DNA from: Streptomyces sp. NBC_01476
GTDB lineage: Bacteria > Actinomycetota > Actinomycetes > Streptomycetales > Streptomycetaceae
DNA: 64,000 nucleotides
Direction of reading: 5' to 3'
NCBI RefSeq assembly: GCF_036227265.1
Contig: NZ_CP109446.1
Coordinates: forward strand, 3,295,001 to 3,359,000
In this document: positions 1-8,255 of the stretch, in pieces
Layout: the number at the start of each line of letters is the position of its first letter
How positions within the stretch are numbered: the first letter of the stretch is position 1
Notes under the pieces: model-generated
Seen by the model: only the letters and a program-made list of their open reading frames with translations
Databases searched by the model: none
Told to the model about the DNA's origin: nothing
Position numbers and translations under genes: made by a program

Positions 1-155
1 CGCGGGTCACTTACGGGCCCTTCCGTCGCCGTCGTCAGCCCCTCGGGGGCCCTTCCAGCGGTGACGCTACCGCGATCCCGCCGCCCCCCGCGCCCCGGGC
101 TGCCGCCCGGTGTTCCCGCCTGGGCGGCGCGGCGGCCGGCCGGCTGCCGCCGGGG

Positions 156-932
156 TCACTCCTCCGTGTCGTGGAGGTCGTCGAGGACCATCGGGGAAGG
201 GGGCGCCGGCTTCGGCATGACCGCGGCCTCGGAGTGCCCGCCGCAGCCGTAGCCGAGGGAGACGACATGCCCGTCGGCCGGTGAGAACTCGTTCGCGCAC
301 ACCCCGAACGCCTGGCTGAGCGACCCGGTGAGCGGCAGCAGGAAGGCGCAGGAGTTGCAGGCGGCCGGCGCCGCCTGCGCCATCGCCGTCTTCGGCCCGA
401 ACTCCTCCTCCCAGCGGTCGGCCGCGGCGTGCAGCCCGTACCGGGAGAGCACCCGCGGCCGGCCCATGCCGATCTCGTAGGCGACAGAACCGATCTCCGC
501 CACCGACGGCAGCGGGACCTCCTCCGGCTCCGAGGGGTCCGGCTCGCCGGTCCATCCCGGTTCGAGCCGCAGATCGTCCGCCTCGGTCGGCAGCAGGTCG
601 CCGGGGCCCATGTCACCGGGCCGCAGCCGCTCGCTCCACGGCACCCACTCGGGCGCGAGGATCGAGTCGGGTCCCGGCAGCAGCACCGTCTCGCCGACGG
701 TCACCTGCTTGGACCGCGACGCCCGCGTCAAGGTGGTGGCCCAGTGCCACCCCCGGTAGGCGGGCTCTTTGCAGGCGAAGAGGTGGGTGACCACGCGGTC
801 ACCCTCTGCGACCACCCCGATGTGCTCGCCGACAGACGCCGGCTCCGTCACCTCCAGCGTCGCGGCCAGGGCGACATCGACCGCCTCGGCGCACAGGCGA
901 TCGGGGGTACGGCTTCGCATCGCAGGACTCAC
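156..932 (-). CDS. DUF3027 family protein
   Basis: The 258-aa protein matches the actinobacterial DUF3027 family, whose function is unknown. It is soluble, with no signal peptide or membrane segment. A central block carries paired aromatic residues (GWHWATTL near residue 62), and the C-terminal half has a small Cys/Gly-rich part (CNSCAF near 192, CANEF near 211, GYGCGGH near 229) that could bind a metal. The start used is GTG at 932; an in-frame ATG at 920 is equally possible because neither has a clear Shine-Dalgarno sequence. It is divergent from the MFS gene. Family assignment is fairly secure; no function can be given. Confidence 0.85.
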   Translation of the reverse strand: MSPAMRSRTPDRLCAEAVDVALAATLEVTEPASVGEHIGVVAEGDRVVTHLFACKEPAYRGWHWATTLTRASRSKQVTVGETVLLPGPDSILAPEWVPWSERLRPGDMGPGDLLPTEADDLRLEPGWTGEPDPSEPEEVPLPSVAEIGSVAYEIGMGRPRVLSRYGLHAAADRWEEEFGPKTAMAQAAPAACNSCAFLLPLTGSLSQAFGVCANEFSPADGHVVSLGYGCGGHSEAAVMPKPAPPSPMVLDDLHDTEE

Positions 933-1159
933 AGAAATCGTTTCTCTCTCTACGCCGTCTCACGTGTGCGCCCGCGGGGGACGGACCCGGTACCGGGAAC
1001 GGTGGCGGAGCGGACCTGTGGACCGCTTCAACGCCTTCGTTCCCTGCTTCCCGGCCAGCTTCCCCGGTCTGCCCGAGCGTCCCCCGGGCGCACCTGTTGT
1101 CACCATTCTGCGCGATGGCACGCTACCTGTGCGCACCATGGCAGCAAAGGAGGGGGTGC

Positions 1160-2566
1160 GTGGACATCCAATTGGGGCAGGATTGCGTCGTGGCACGAAC
1201 CGTGACCGCGGGCCCAGGGCCCGTACGCAGGGGCGGGCGCGCTGTCGTGCACGGCACGGGGCGCGTCTTCGGAGGTGTACTCCGGCGTATCCGGCGTACG
1301 ACACGCGCGGGAGGCGCGGGCGAGTCGGGTCTGTCGAAACTGATCGAACTGCACGCGGTGAACTCGGCCGGCGACATGCTCGTGACCGTCGCGCTGGCCA
1401 GCACCGTGTTCTTCTCGGTGCCGACCGGCGAGGCCCGCGGCCGGGTGGCGCTCTACCTGCTGGTGACGATGGCGCCGTTCGCGGTGCTCGCGCCGGTGGT
1501 GGGCCCGCTGCTCGACCGGCTGGGGCACGGCCGGCGGGCCGCAATGGCGACCGCGATGATGGCGCGCGCGGTGCTCGCCTGGACGATGGCCGGGGTCGTG
1601 TCGTCGGCCGGGCTCGGGCTCTATCCGGCGGCGCTGGGCGTGCTGGTGTCGTCGAAGGCGTACGGCGTGGTGCGCAGCGCGGTGGTGCCACGGCTGCTGC
1701 CGGGGCGCACCACGCTGGTGAAGGCGAACTCCCGGGTCACCCTGGCCGGGCTCGCGGCCACCGCGGTGGCCGCGCCGATCGGTGCCGGGCTGCACTTCAT
1801 CGGGCCGCAGTGGCCGCTCTACGGCGCCTTCGTGATCTTCCTGTGCGGTGCGCTGCTGTCGATGTCGCTGCCGCACAAGGTGGACTCCGCCCGCGGCGAG
1901 GCCAAGGCCCGGCTCACCGCCGACGAGGAGGCACCGCCGGAGCCGGCCGGCATCCCGGGGAAGAAACCGGGGCTGCTCGGCGTCGGCTCGTCGGTGCTGC
2001 ACGCGCTCCAGGGCAATTCGGGGCTGCGGGCGCTCTCCGGCTTCCTGACGATGTTCCTGGCGTTCATGCTGCGCGAGCATCCGGTGGGCGGCCTGAGCCC
2101 CGCCCTGTCGCTGAGCGTGGTCGTCGGGGCGGCGGGCGCGGGCAACGCGCTGGGCACCGCGCTGGGGGCCTGGCTCAAGGCCCGCGGCCCGGAGATCATC
2201 ATCGCCACGGTGCTGGTGATCGCGCTCTCCGCGGCCACGGTCGCGGCCGGCTGGTTCGGGCTCTTCACGGTGGCGGCGGTGGCGGCCGTCGCGGGCATCT
2301 CGCAGGCGCTGGCGAAGCTGTCGCTGGACGCGCTGATCCAGCGGGACGTACCCGAGGACGTACGCACCTCCGCCTTCGCCCGCTCCGAGACGGTGCTGCA
2401 GCTGTCCTGGGTGGTCGGCGGCGGCATCGGCATCCTGCTGCCGCTCAACGGCCCGCTGGGCATGGCGGTGGCCGCGAGCCTGGTGCTGATCGCGTTCTCG
2501 ATCTCGGTACGGGGCCTGCTGGGCGCGGCCCGCCGCGGCAACTCCGCGCAGGCCCGGGTCGCCTGA
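1160..2566 (+). CDS. MFS transporter
   Basis: The 468-aa integral membrane protein has about 12 hydrophobic segments in the pattern of the major facilitator superfamily, with a soluble loop near residues 240-290 between the two halves. The N-terminal 50 residues are basic and probably cytosolic. The GTG at 1160 is chosen because AAGGAGG lies 6-7 nt upstream; the longer frame from 1097 has no such site. Residues such as GNALGTALGAWLKARGPE late in the protein resemble the cytoplasmic loop of MFS exporters. The substrate cannot be read from the sequence. It is followed on the same strand by the DUF2771 lipoprotein gene, which appears to have its own leaderless promoter. Confidence 0.9.
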   Translation: MDIQLGQDCVVARTVTAGPGPVRRGGRAVVHGTGRVFGGVLRRIRRTTRAGGAGESGLSKLIELHAVNSAGDMLVTVALASTVFFSVPTGEARGRVALYLLVTMAPFAVLAPVVGPLLDRLGHGRRAAMATAMMARAVLAWTMAGVVSSAGLGLYPAALGVLVSSKAYGVVRSAVVPRLLPGRTTLVKANSRVTLAGLAATAVAAPIGAGLHFIGPQWPLYGAFVIFLCGALLSMSLPHKVDSARGEAKARLTADEEAPPEPAGIPGKKPGLLGVGSSVLHALQGNSGLRALSGFLTMFLAFMLREHPVGGLSPALSLSVVVGAAGAGNALGTALGAWLKARGPEIIIATVLVIALSAATVAAGWFGLFTVAAVAAVAGISQALAKLSLDALIQRDVPEDVRTSAFARSETVLQLSWVVGGGIGILLPLNGPLGMAVAASLVLIAFSISVRGLLGAARRGNSAQARVA

Positions 2567-2698
2567 GGGCCGTCCCGGCCGCGCGCCGGCCCGCCGGGCC
2601 CCCGGCGGGCCACCGTCAACTCCCGGTGCGCAGGTCGGCCGGTGGACACGGCGCACCCCCGCGCGGAGGGCGGGCGACCGCCCGGTAGCCTGCCCTCC

Positions 2699-3190
2699 AT
2701 GAGCATTCGCCGCGCTGCCACCGCTATCGGTGCCATCTCCCTGGGGCTGATCGCCCTCACCGCCTGTGACAAGCCGACCGCGCAGGCGACGGTGACCGTG
2801 GGCTCCAAGACCGTCACGGCGGAGGCGAGCAGCAAGTGCTACGCCAAGGGCAAGAAGCTCCCCCAGGAGATCTTCATCCAGTGCCTCCAGGCCAAGCCGA
2901 CCCACCACATCACGGTGCCGGTGGGCGACCAGGTGCGGATCGGGGTGGACCCTTCGATCGGCAAGAAGGGCTGGCTGATCGTCCAGGACACCACGCTGGC
3001 CAGTGCGGAACTGCTCAAGGACAAGACCTACTGGTCGATGGACAGCGCCCAGCTCTTCACCGTCTCCGACCCGCAGACCGGCCAGAGCCAGGTGCAGAAG
3101 TCGGTGACCTTGAACATCGTGGAGTCCGGCAACACCACCGGTGACGAGACCTTCCGGGTGATCTCGTTCACCCTGCTGCGGGGCCAGTGA
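2699..3190 (+). CDS. DUF2771-type lipoprotein
   Basis: This 163-aa secreted lipoprotein has a basic N-terminus (MSIRR), a hydrophobic core and the lipobox LTAC, so Cys22 would be lipidated at the outer face of the membrane. The mature part is small and beta-rich with two further cysteines, which fits the actinobacterial DUF2771 family of unknown function. The start at 2699 is preferred over an upstream in-frame GTG at 2642 because it gives a proper signal peptide and because TAGCCT sits 7 nt upstream, typical of a leaderless transcript. Its stop overlaps the GTG start of mqnB by 4 nt (GTGA), so the two are translationally coupled. Confidence 0.85.
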   Translation: MSIRRAATAIGAISLGLIALTACDKPTAQATVTVGSKTVTAEASSKCYAKGKKLPQEIFIQCLQAKPTHHITVPVGDQVRIGVDPSIGKKGWLIVQDTTLASAELLKDKTYWSMDSAQLFTVSDPQTGQSQVQKSVTLNIVESGNTTGDETFRVISFTLLRGQ

Positions 3191-3900
3191 CCGGCCTGCC
3201 GCCCCTGCCCCGCGGCCGGCTGCTGGTGGTGACCGCGGTGGCCGCCGAGCGCGACGCGGTCGCGGCCGGACTGCGGACCGCCGGGCTGCCGGCCGGGGCC
3301 GCCACGGTGCTGGCCTGCGGGGTCGGCCCCGCTGCCGCCGCCGCGGCCACCGCGACCGCGCTGGCCCGCGACTCCTACGGCCTGGTGGTCTCCGCGGGGA
3401 TCGGCGGCGGCTTCGCGCCGGCCGCGCCGCTGGGCGCGGTGGCCGTCGCCACCGAGATCGTGGCCGCCGACCTCGGGGCGCAGACCCCGGAGGGCTTCGC
3501 CAGCGTCACCGAACTGGGCTTCGGGACCGTACGGCATCTGCCGCCGCCCGGTCTCGTACCGGCTCTCGCCGGGGCCCTGAAGGCCGTCCACGGACCGGTG
3601 CTGACCGTCTCCACGGTGACCGGCACCGCGGAGCGCGCCGCCGAGCTGAGCGCGCGTCACCCGGGCGCGGTGGCCGAGGCGATGGAGGGCTTCGGGGTGG
3701 CGGAGGCCGCGACCGCGGCCGGTCTGCCCGTACTCGAACTGCGCGCGGTCTCCAACGCGGTCGGTCCGCGCGACCGTGCCGCCTGGCGGATCGGTCCTGC
3801 GCTGGCCGCGCTGACCACGGCGTTCGCGCTGCTGCCCGCCGCGCTGGCGGACTTCGGGAAGCTCCCGGCTGTACTGGAGGTTGAGCAGGAACATGGCTGA
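3187..3900 (+). CDS. mqnB: Futalosine hydrolase
   Basis: MqnB removes the base from futalosine or its 6-amino form to give dehypoxanthine futalosine, a step of the futalosine route to menaquinone. The 237-aa protein has the fold signature of the MTA/SAH nucleosidase family: the N-terminal LLVVTAVAAERDAV strand, a Gly/Ala-rich purine-binding stretch near residues 40-75 and the ribose-contacting AMEGFGVAEAA motif near residue 167. It starts at a GTG overlapping the stop of the lipoprotein gene and ends overlapping the start of mqnD, so the three form one translationally coupled operon. Identification is supported strongly by the mqnD neighbour. Confidence 0.93.
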   Translation: MTGLPPLPRGRLLVVTAVAAERDAVAAGLRTAGLPAGAATVLACGVGPAAAAAATATALARDSYGLVVSAGIGGGFAPAAPLGAVAVATEIVAADLGAQTPEGFASVTELGFGTVRHLPPPGLVPALAGALKAVHGPVLTVSTVTGTAERAAELSARHPGAVAEAMEGFGVAEAATAAGLPVLELRAVSNAVGPRDRAAWRIGPALAALTTAFALLPAALADFGKLPAVLEVEQEHG

Positions 3901-4762
3901 CGACACCCGCACCGACCCCGGCGCCGACGCGCTGCGGATCGCGTTCTCCCCCTGTCCGAACGACACCTTCGTCTTCCACGCCTGGGCACACGGCCTGGTG
4001 CCGGACGCACCGCCGCTGGACGTGACCTTCGCCGACATCGACATCACCAACGGCATGGCGGAGCGCGGTGAGTTCGACGTGCTCAAGGTGTCGTACGCGG
4101 TGCTGCCGTGGGTGCTCGGCGAGTACGCGCTGCTGCCGTGCGGCGGCGCGCTCGGCCGGGGCTGCGGTCCGCTGGTGCTGACCCGGGAGCCGGGCACCGA
4201 CCTGGCCGGCCGGACGGTCGCGGTGCCGAGCGAGCGCTCCACGGCGTATCTGCTCTTCCGGCTCTGGGCGGCCGACCAGGTCCCCGGCGGCGTCGGGGAG
4301 ATCGTGGTGCTGCCGTTCAACGAGATCATGCCCGCGGTACGGGACGGCCGGGTGGACGCCGGCCTGGTGATCCACGAGGCGCGGTTCACCTACCAGAACT
4401 ACGGCCTCCACAAGCTCGCGGACATGGGCGAGCACTGGGAGGCCACCACCGGGCTGCCGATCCCGCTGGGCGCGATCATCGCCAGGCGGTCGCTGGGCAA
4501 GGAGCGGCTGCACGCGCTGGCCGAGGCGGCCCGGACCTCGGTACGGATGGCCTGGGACGACCCGGCGGTGTCCCGGGAGTACGTGCTGGCGCACTCGCAG
4601 GAGATGGACCCGGCGGTCGCCGACCAGCACATCGGGCTCTACGTCAACGACTTCTCGGCCGACCTCGGCGAGGACGGCTACGCGGCCGTCAGGGGGCTGC
4701 TGACCCGGGCCGCCGCCGAGGGCCTGGTGCCCGCGCTCACCCCGGACGCGCTGGCTTTCTGA
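3893..4762 (+). CDS. mqnD: 1,4-dihydroxy-6-naphthoate synthase
   Basis: MqnD converts cyclic dehypoxanthine futalosine to 1,4-dihydroxy-6-naphthoate in the futalosine pathway. The 289-aa protein has the periplasmic-binding-protein-like fold of the MqnA/MqnD family; the FSPCPNDTFVFHAW motif near residue 17 is diagnostic, and the substrate-binding segments DIDITNG and TYQNYGLHK are present. ATG at 3893 is taken as the start because GGAGG ends at 3880, immediately next to an alternative TTG at 3881 and so too close to serve it. The ATG overlaps the mqnB stop. A strong pair of hairpins follows the stop codon. Confidence 0.94.
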   Translation: MADDTRTDPGADALRIAFSPCPNDTFVFHAWAHGLVPDAPPLDVTFADIDITNGMAERGEFDVLKVSYAVLPWVLGEYALLPCGGALGRGCGPLVLTREPGTDLAGRTVAVPSERSTAYLLFRLWAADQVPGGVGEIVVLPFNEIMPAVRDGRVDAGLVIHEARFTYQNYGLHKLADMGEHWEATTGLPIPLGAIIARRSLGKERLHALAEAARTSVRMAWDDPAVSREYVLAHSQEMDPAVADQHIGLYVNDFSADLGEDGYAAVRGLLTRAAAEGLVPALTPDALAF

Positions 4763-4766
4763 CCCG

Positions 4767-4806
4767 TTTTCCGGCCGGCCGGCGCAAATGCCGGCCGGCC
4801 GGAAAA
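4767..4806. terminator. 17-bp perfect hairpin after mqnD
   Basis: TTTTCCGGCCGGCCGGC (4767-4783) pairs perfectly with GCCGGCCGGCCGGAAAA (4790-4806) around a 6-nt loop. It starts 5 nt after the mqnD stop. The T-run on one side and A-run on the other make it readable as an intrinsic terminator on both strands. Confidence 0.85.
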
Positions 4807-4887
4807 CAGGGGCCCTGTGGAGGAAACCGGTGGCCGGAAAACACCGGCGGACGTCCGAAAGCACCGGAAACCGTGGGAAATGCAGCG

Positions 4888-4928
4888 GCGGTGTTTTACC
4901 GGAAGCAGTCCTTCCGGTAAAACACCGC
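4888..4928. terminator. 18-bp perfect hairpin between mqnD and cold-shock gene
   Basis: An 18-bp perfect inverted repeat (4888-4905 and 4911-4928, loop CAGTC) lies 31 nt beyond the 3' end of the minus-strand cold-shock gene. Its stem contains TTTTACC/GGTAAAA. Together with the hairpin at 4767-4806 it separates two convergent transcription units. Confidence 0.82.
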
Positions 4929-4959
4929 TAAAAACCGGCGCGGCCCGCGGGCAACGGCG

Positions 4960-5343
4960 TCAGACGTCCAACTGGTCGGCGACCACCCGCAGCACCGACG
5001 CAATCTTGCTGCCGTGGGCCTTGTCCGGATACCTGCCGCGCTGCAGGGAACGTGCCACCTCTTCCAGCAGCGTGGTCAGATCCTGCACGATGGGGAGCAG
5101 TTCGTCGGGCTTGCGGCGCTGGGCCGCGGCGACCGAGGGGGCCGGGTCGAGCAGCGTCACCGAAAGCGCCTGATCTCCGCGCTGACCTGCGACGACGCCG
5201 AATTCCACACGCTGGCCGGGCTTGAGGGCCGCCACGCCTTCCGGCAGGACCGAGGAGTGCACGAAGACGTCGCCGCCGTCGTCGCGGGAGAGAAAGCCGA
5301 AGCCCTTCTCGCTGTTGAACCACTTGACCTTGCCGGTAGGCAA
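4960..5343 (-). CDS. Cold-shock domain protein with C-terminal extension
   Basis: The 127-aa protein begins with a cold-shock domain (residues 1-65) carrying the RNP1 motif KGFGFLS and the RNP2 motif DVFVHSS, so it should bind single-stranded RNA or DNA. Unlike the 67-aa CspA type it has a further 60-residue, mainly helical C-terminal part (from PDELLPIV on) that is conserved in a Streptomyces subgroup. The TTG at 5343 gives the usual PTGKVKWF N-terminus and has GAGG 9 nt upstream; a GTG at 5352 would add three residues. It is convergent with mqnD and is followed by the hairpin at 4888-4928. Confidence 0.9.
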   Translation of the reverse strand: MPTGKVKWFNSEKGFGFLSRDDGGDVFVHSSVLPEGVAALKPGQRVEFGVVAGQRGDQALSVTLLDPAPSVAAAQRRKPDELLPIVQDLTTLLEEVARSLQRGRYPDKAHGSKIASVLRVVADQLDV

Positions 5344-5719
5344 AGCACACACCCTCTTCCGCACCCGTAGCAACCGACGCAACAGCCTACCGGGTGCGAT
5401 CCCCACCTGAAGGCTCCTGGAAACAACGGGGTCCCGCCGTACGGGGAGGCCCCCGCCGGCGCCCTGACCTGCCGTCCGCCGGAAGCGGAGTTCCCCGGGA
5501 TCGGCCGCCGGAGCCAAACAGGGCGCGCCTTTCCGTGCGATGCCATTCTCCGGCGGACAACGCGGTTCTGTCGTTTCCTCAGCCGCGCACCGAAAAGCTC
5601 AGCAGAACTCCGGGGAGGTCACCGGCGGACGCCCCCGGGTGGTCCCCCGCGGTCACCGGTGTCCGTGCCGGGTCCCGGCGTGGTCCGTGGTGTGCACGGC
5701 ACGGATCTACCCTGGTGCG

Positions 5720-5992
5720 GTGAGCAGACAAACCATGGGCGCCGGTGACCTGCTGGTCAGGATCGGCGCGATCGTGTTCCTGGTGGGGGCGGCCGGCACG
5801 CTGGCGACCGTCACACCGCTGCTGCTGGACACCAAGCGGCTGCCGACCCCGGCGTACTTCGTCTCGATGCTGATGGCGGTGGGGCTGGCCCTCGCGCTGG
5901 GCGGGCTGCTGCGTTCCGCGCTGGCCCAGCGGCAGGCGGGGCGGGGTCTCGAACCGGCCGAGCCGGCGGGTCAGGCGGCTGCCGAGCGGTAG
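5720..5992 (+). CDS. Small membrane protein with two TM segments
   Basis: This 90-aa protein has two hydrophobic segments (about residues 10-30 and 45-67) joined by a short loop, and a charged tail. I do not recognise the family. The GTG at 5720 is supported by a TACCCT box 6 nt upstream, the pattern of a leaderless transcript; an ATG at 5735 is the alternative. The upstream in-frame extension to 5540 reads as non-coding. Its last 22 nt overlap the 3' end of the convergent HAD gene. Confidence 0.72.
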   Translation: MSRQTMGAGDLLVRIGAIVFLVGAAGTLATVTPLLLDTKRLPTPAYFVSMLMAVGLALALGGLLRSALAQRQAGRGLEPAEPAGQAAAER

Positions 5993-6597
5993 TCCGCGAA
6001 CCAGGCGGGGAACTGCGTCAGGTCGTCGAGCACCACGTCGGCGCCCGCCGCGCGCAGTTCGGCCGCGCCGCACGGGCCGGTGGCCACCGCGACCGACAGC
6101 GCGCCGGCCTTCCGGGCGCCGCGTACGTCCCCGATGTGGTCGCCGACGTACACCGAGGCGCCGTACTCGATCAGCGCCTCCGCCTTGGCCTCGGCCCACA
6201 GCCAGCCGCGGACCTCGGCGTCGATTCCGACGTGGCTGAGGTGCAGCCGCGCGTTCGGCTCGAACTTGGCGGTGACGACCACGGCCCGGCCGCCGGCCGC
6301 GCGGACCGCCGCGACCGCGTCCACGGCGCCGCGCATCGCGGGGGTCGGGGCGATGGCGTGGTCCGGGTAGAGCGTGCGGTACCGCTCGCCGACCGCTTCG
6401 ATCCGCTCGGGCGGGAACCAGTTGGCCAGCTCCTCGTCGAGCGGCGGCCCCAGCCGGGTCACCGCGAGCGCCGAGTCGATGAACACGCCCGTCTCCACGG
6501 CCAGCTGCTCGTACACGGCCTTGATGCCGGGCCGCGAGTCGATCAGCGTCATGTCCAGGTCGAAGCCGATGGTGAGGCGGGCGGGGTCGTTGTCCAC
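5971..6597 (-). CDS. HAD-superfamily phosphatase
   Basis: The 208-aa protein is a haloacid-dehalogenase-type hydrolase. Motif I is FDLDMTLIDS near residue 12 (nucleophile Asp and acid/base Asp), motif II is VVVTAK, and motif IV is VGDHIGDV near residue 154. An alpha-helical cap lies between motifs I and II, as in the phosphoglycolate phosphatase-like subgroup. The GTG at 6597 has GGAGAG about 10 nt upstream; the longer frame to 7380 runs through the repeat array and is not coding. The substrate is unknown. The gene is convergent with and overlaps the small membrane protein gene. Confidence 0.88.
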   Translation of the reverse strand: MDNDPARLTIGFDLDMTLIDSRPGIKAVYEQLAVETGVFIDSALAVTRLGPPLDEELANWFPPERIEAVGERYRTLYPDHAIAPTPAMRGAVDAVAAVRAAGGRAVVVTAKFEPNARLHLSHVGIDAEVRGWLWAEAKAEALIEYGASVYVGDHIGDVRGARKAGALSVAVATGPCGAAELRAAGADVVLDDLTQFPAWFADYRSAAA

Positions 6598-6704
6598 GCC
6601 ACCTATTCTCTCCTGCCCCGTCAAGTGGTTGCCCTCCCGCGTGGCGGTACGCCCTGCAACGAGGTGCGGCCCCATCGCGGCCGGTAAGGCACCGGAGGAC
6701 CTGT

Positions 6705-7157
6705 GCCCCAAAGGGGCGCGAGGAACTGCGCGAGCAACCGGCCACCGGCCGGTGGCCCGGAAACGACAGCGACTGCCCCTGACGGACGGTGACGGAGTGC
6801 AGCCCGTCGCCGGCTGAGCGCGCAGTTCCCCGCGCCCCTGATGGGCACCCTTCCGGAGGACGGGGCGACCTGTGCCCCAAAGGGGCGCGAGGAACTGCGC
6901 GAGCAACCCACCACCGGCCGGTGGTCCGGACACGACAGCGACTGCCCCTGACGGACGGTGACGACATACAGCCCCATCGTGGCTGAGCGCGCAGTTCCTC
7001 GCGCCCCTGGCAGGGCACCGCCGCCCCAAAGGGGCGCGGGGAACTGCGCGAGCAACCGGCCACCCGCCGGTGGTCCGGAAACGACAGCGACTGCCCCTGA
7101 CGGACGGTGACGACGTACAGCCCGTCGCGGGCTGAGCGCGCAGTTCCCCGCGCCCCT
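6705..7157. repeat. Three-copy array of hairpin-armed repeats (locus 1)
   Basis: Three units of about 125 bp start at 6713, 6882 and 7031. Each opens with the arm GGGGCGCGAGGAACTGCGCG (or one change) and closes with its inverse complement (6819-6838, 6988-7007, 7137-7156), so each unit can fold as a long stem around an inner part of about 86 nt. The inner parts are nearly identical between copies and contain the words ACGACAGCGACTGCCCCTGA and CGGACGGTGACG. Spacers between units differ. Related arms occur at 29.6-29.9 kb and 40.7-41.0 kb. No protein is encoded; long frames across it come from the GC-rich repeat. Confidence 0.9.
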
Positions 7158-7201
7158 GGTAGGGCACCGCCGAGGAGCCGCGCCCCCGGGGAGGGCGCCG
7201 G

Positions 7202-8134
7202 CTAGGCGGGGCGGCGGGAGCGCCAGAGGAGGTAGAGGGCGGAGCCAACCGCCGCGATGCGGATGGTGGCCGGAAGCGCGTCCTGGATCGCATCGCCGAG
7301 GTGACCCTCGGCGATGGGCGTACTCCACTTGCCGACGTCACGCCCCCAGAGCCACACCAGCAGGCCGGCAGCCGCCGCACCCGGAATGCCGAGGATGCCG
7401 AACTTCGCCTGCCGGCGGGTGAGGCGGCGGGACAGGTAGCCCATCAGCCAGCCGAGTCCCATCGGGATGAGCGAGCCGATCACGGCGCCGGCGACGAGCA
7501 GCGCGGCGGCCAGCAGCAGGACCGGGCTCCCCCACCCCCTGCCGCCGCTGCGGAGGCCGCCGAGCCGGGGCAGCAGACGGCGTCCGCCCGGGCCGGCCGC
7601 GGGCCCCTCCGCCACCGCTTCCGCGGCAGGCTCCTCCTCCGCCACCGGAACGAGCCGCTTCCGCGTCACCTGCGGCCCGTCCTCGGCCAGCTCCTCGTCG
7701 TCGAAGGGGATGAAGACGCCCCCGGTCATCCCGGGCAACCCCGCCAGTTCGTCCCCGGCCCGGATCGGGCCGGCCTCCCCGGGCCCCATCCGCCACCAGT
7801 CGGTGTCACCGTCCTGCTGGGTCTTCGGCCGCGGCTTGGCGTACGGGCCGTAGGAGCCGGGCGGCGGCTCCGCGGCGGGCTCGGGGATCGTGGGCCGGCT
7901 CCGGCCGCCGGCCACGGTGCCCGCCGCCGCCTCGACCACCTCGTCGGGTGGCCCGAGCCGGTCCAGGATGCGGCGTACGGTGGCCGGGCTGTCGCTGCCC
8001 CGGCGCTCGCGGTCGATGTCCTTGCGGAGCTGTGCGACCAGCTGCATCCGCTGGGCGGCGGGCAGCGTCGTCTGCGCGAGGTCGCCGATCCGGCTCAGAT
8101 AGTCGAGCACCAGCTGATCGCTCTCGACGCCCAC
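7202..8134 (-). CDS. Membrane protein with N-terminal HAAS-like domain
   Basis: The 310-aa protein has an N-terminal helical domain (residues 3-75, with YLSRIGDLAQ and a DRLGPPDEVV end) resembling the HAAS/DUF1700 domain, often found as a small sensor or adaptor next to membrane segments. A Pro/Glu-rich linker (about 85-190) leads to hydrophobic segments near 195-235 and further ones up to the C-terminus. The start is GTG at 8134, or TTG at 8140; both lie behind GGAGGAAGGGGG. It is divergent from the helicase-associated protein gene. The function is unknown. Confidence 0.78.
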   Translation of the reverse strand: MGVESDQLVLDYLSRIGDLAQTTLPAAQRMQLVAQLRKDIDRERRGSDSPATVRRILDRLGPPDEVVEAAAGTVAGGRSRPTIPEPAAEPPPGSYGPYAKPRPKTQQDGDTDWWRMGPGEAGPIRAGDELAGLPGMTGGVFIPFDDEELAEDGPQVTRKRLVPVAEEEPAAEAVAEGPAAGPGGRRLLPRLGGLRSGGRGWGSPVLLLAAALLVAGAVIGSLIPMGLGWLMGYLSRRLTRRQAKFGILGIPGAAAAGLLVWLWGRDVGKWSTPIAEGHLGDAIQDALPATIRIAAVGSALYLLWRSRRPA

Positions 8135-8255
8135 CGCCAAGCCCCCTTCCTCCGCGCCGCGTTGGCCTGCCCCGACGGTACCCGGCCGCCGCCGCGGCTG
8201 TCCCCGTCCCAGGCGAGGGCTCGGATATTCGAGCGGTGCGGCTAATGTGGGACGG

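Noticed and set aside
1..155. Possible gene end at the left edge
   Set aside because: No frame shows recognisable protein; the stretch is GC-rich and likely intergenic or too short to judge.
769..2688. Long plus-strand frame of 639 codons overlapping the MFS gene
   Set aside because: Arg/Gly-rich shadow of the real gene in another frame, with no domain and poor codon pattern.
5579..7063. Long minus-strand frame across HAD gene and repeat array
   Set aside because: It reads out of frame through the HAD gene and through non-coding repeats; repeated peptide blocks only mirror the DNA repeats.
6705..7157. Possible CRISPR array
   Set aside because: Only three units of about 125 bp with unequal spacing, the inner parts are conserved rather than unique, and no cas genes are near.
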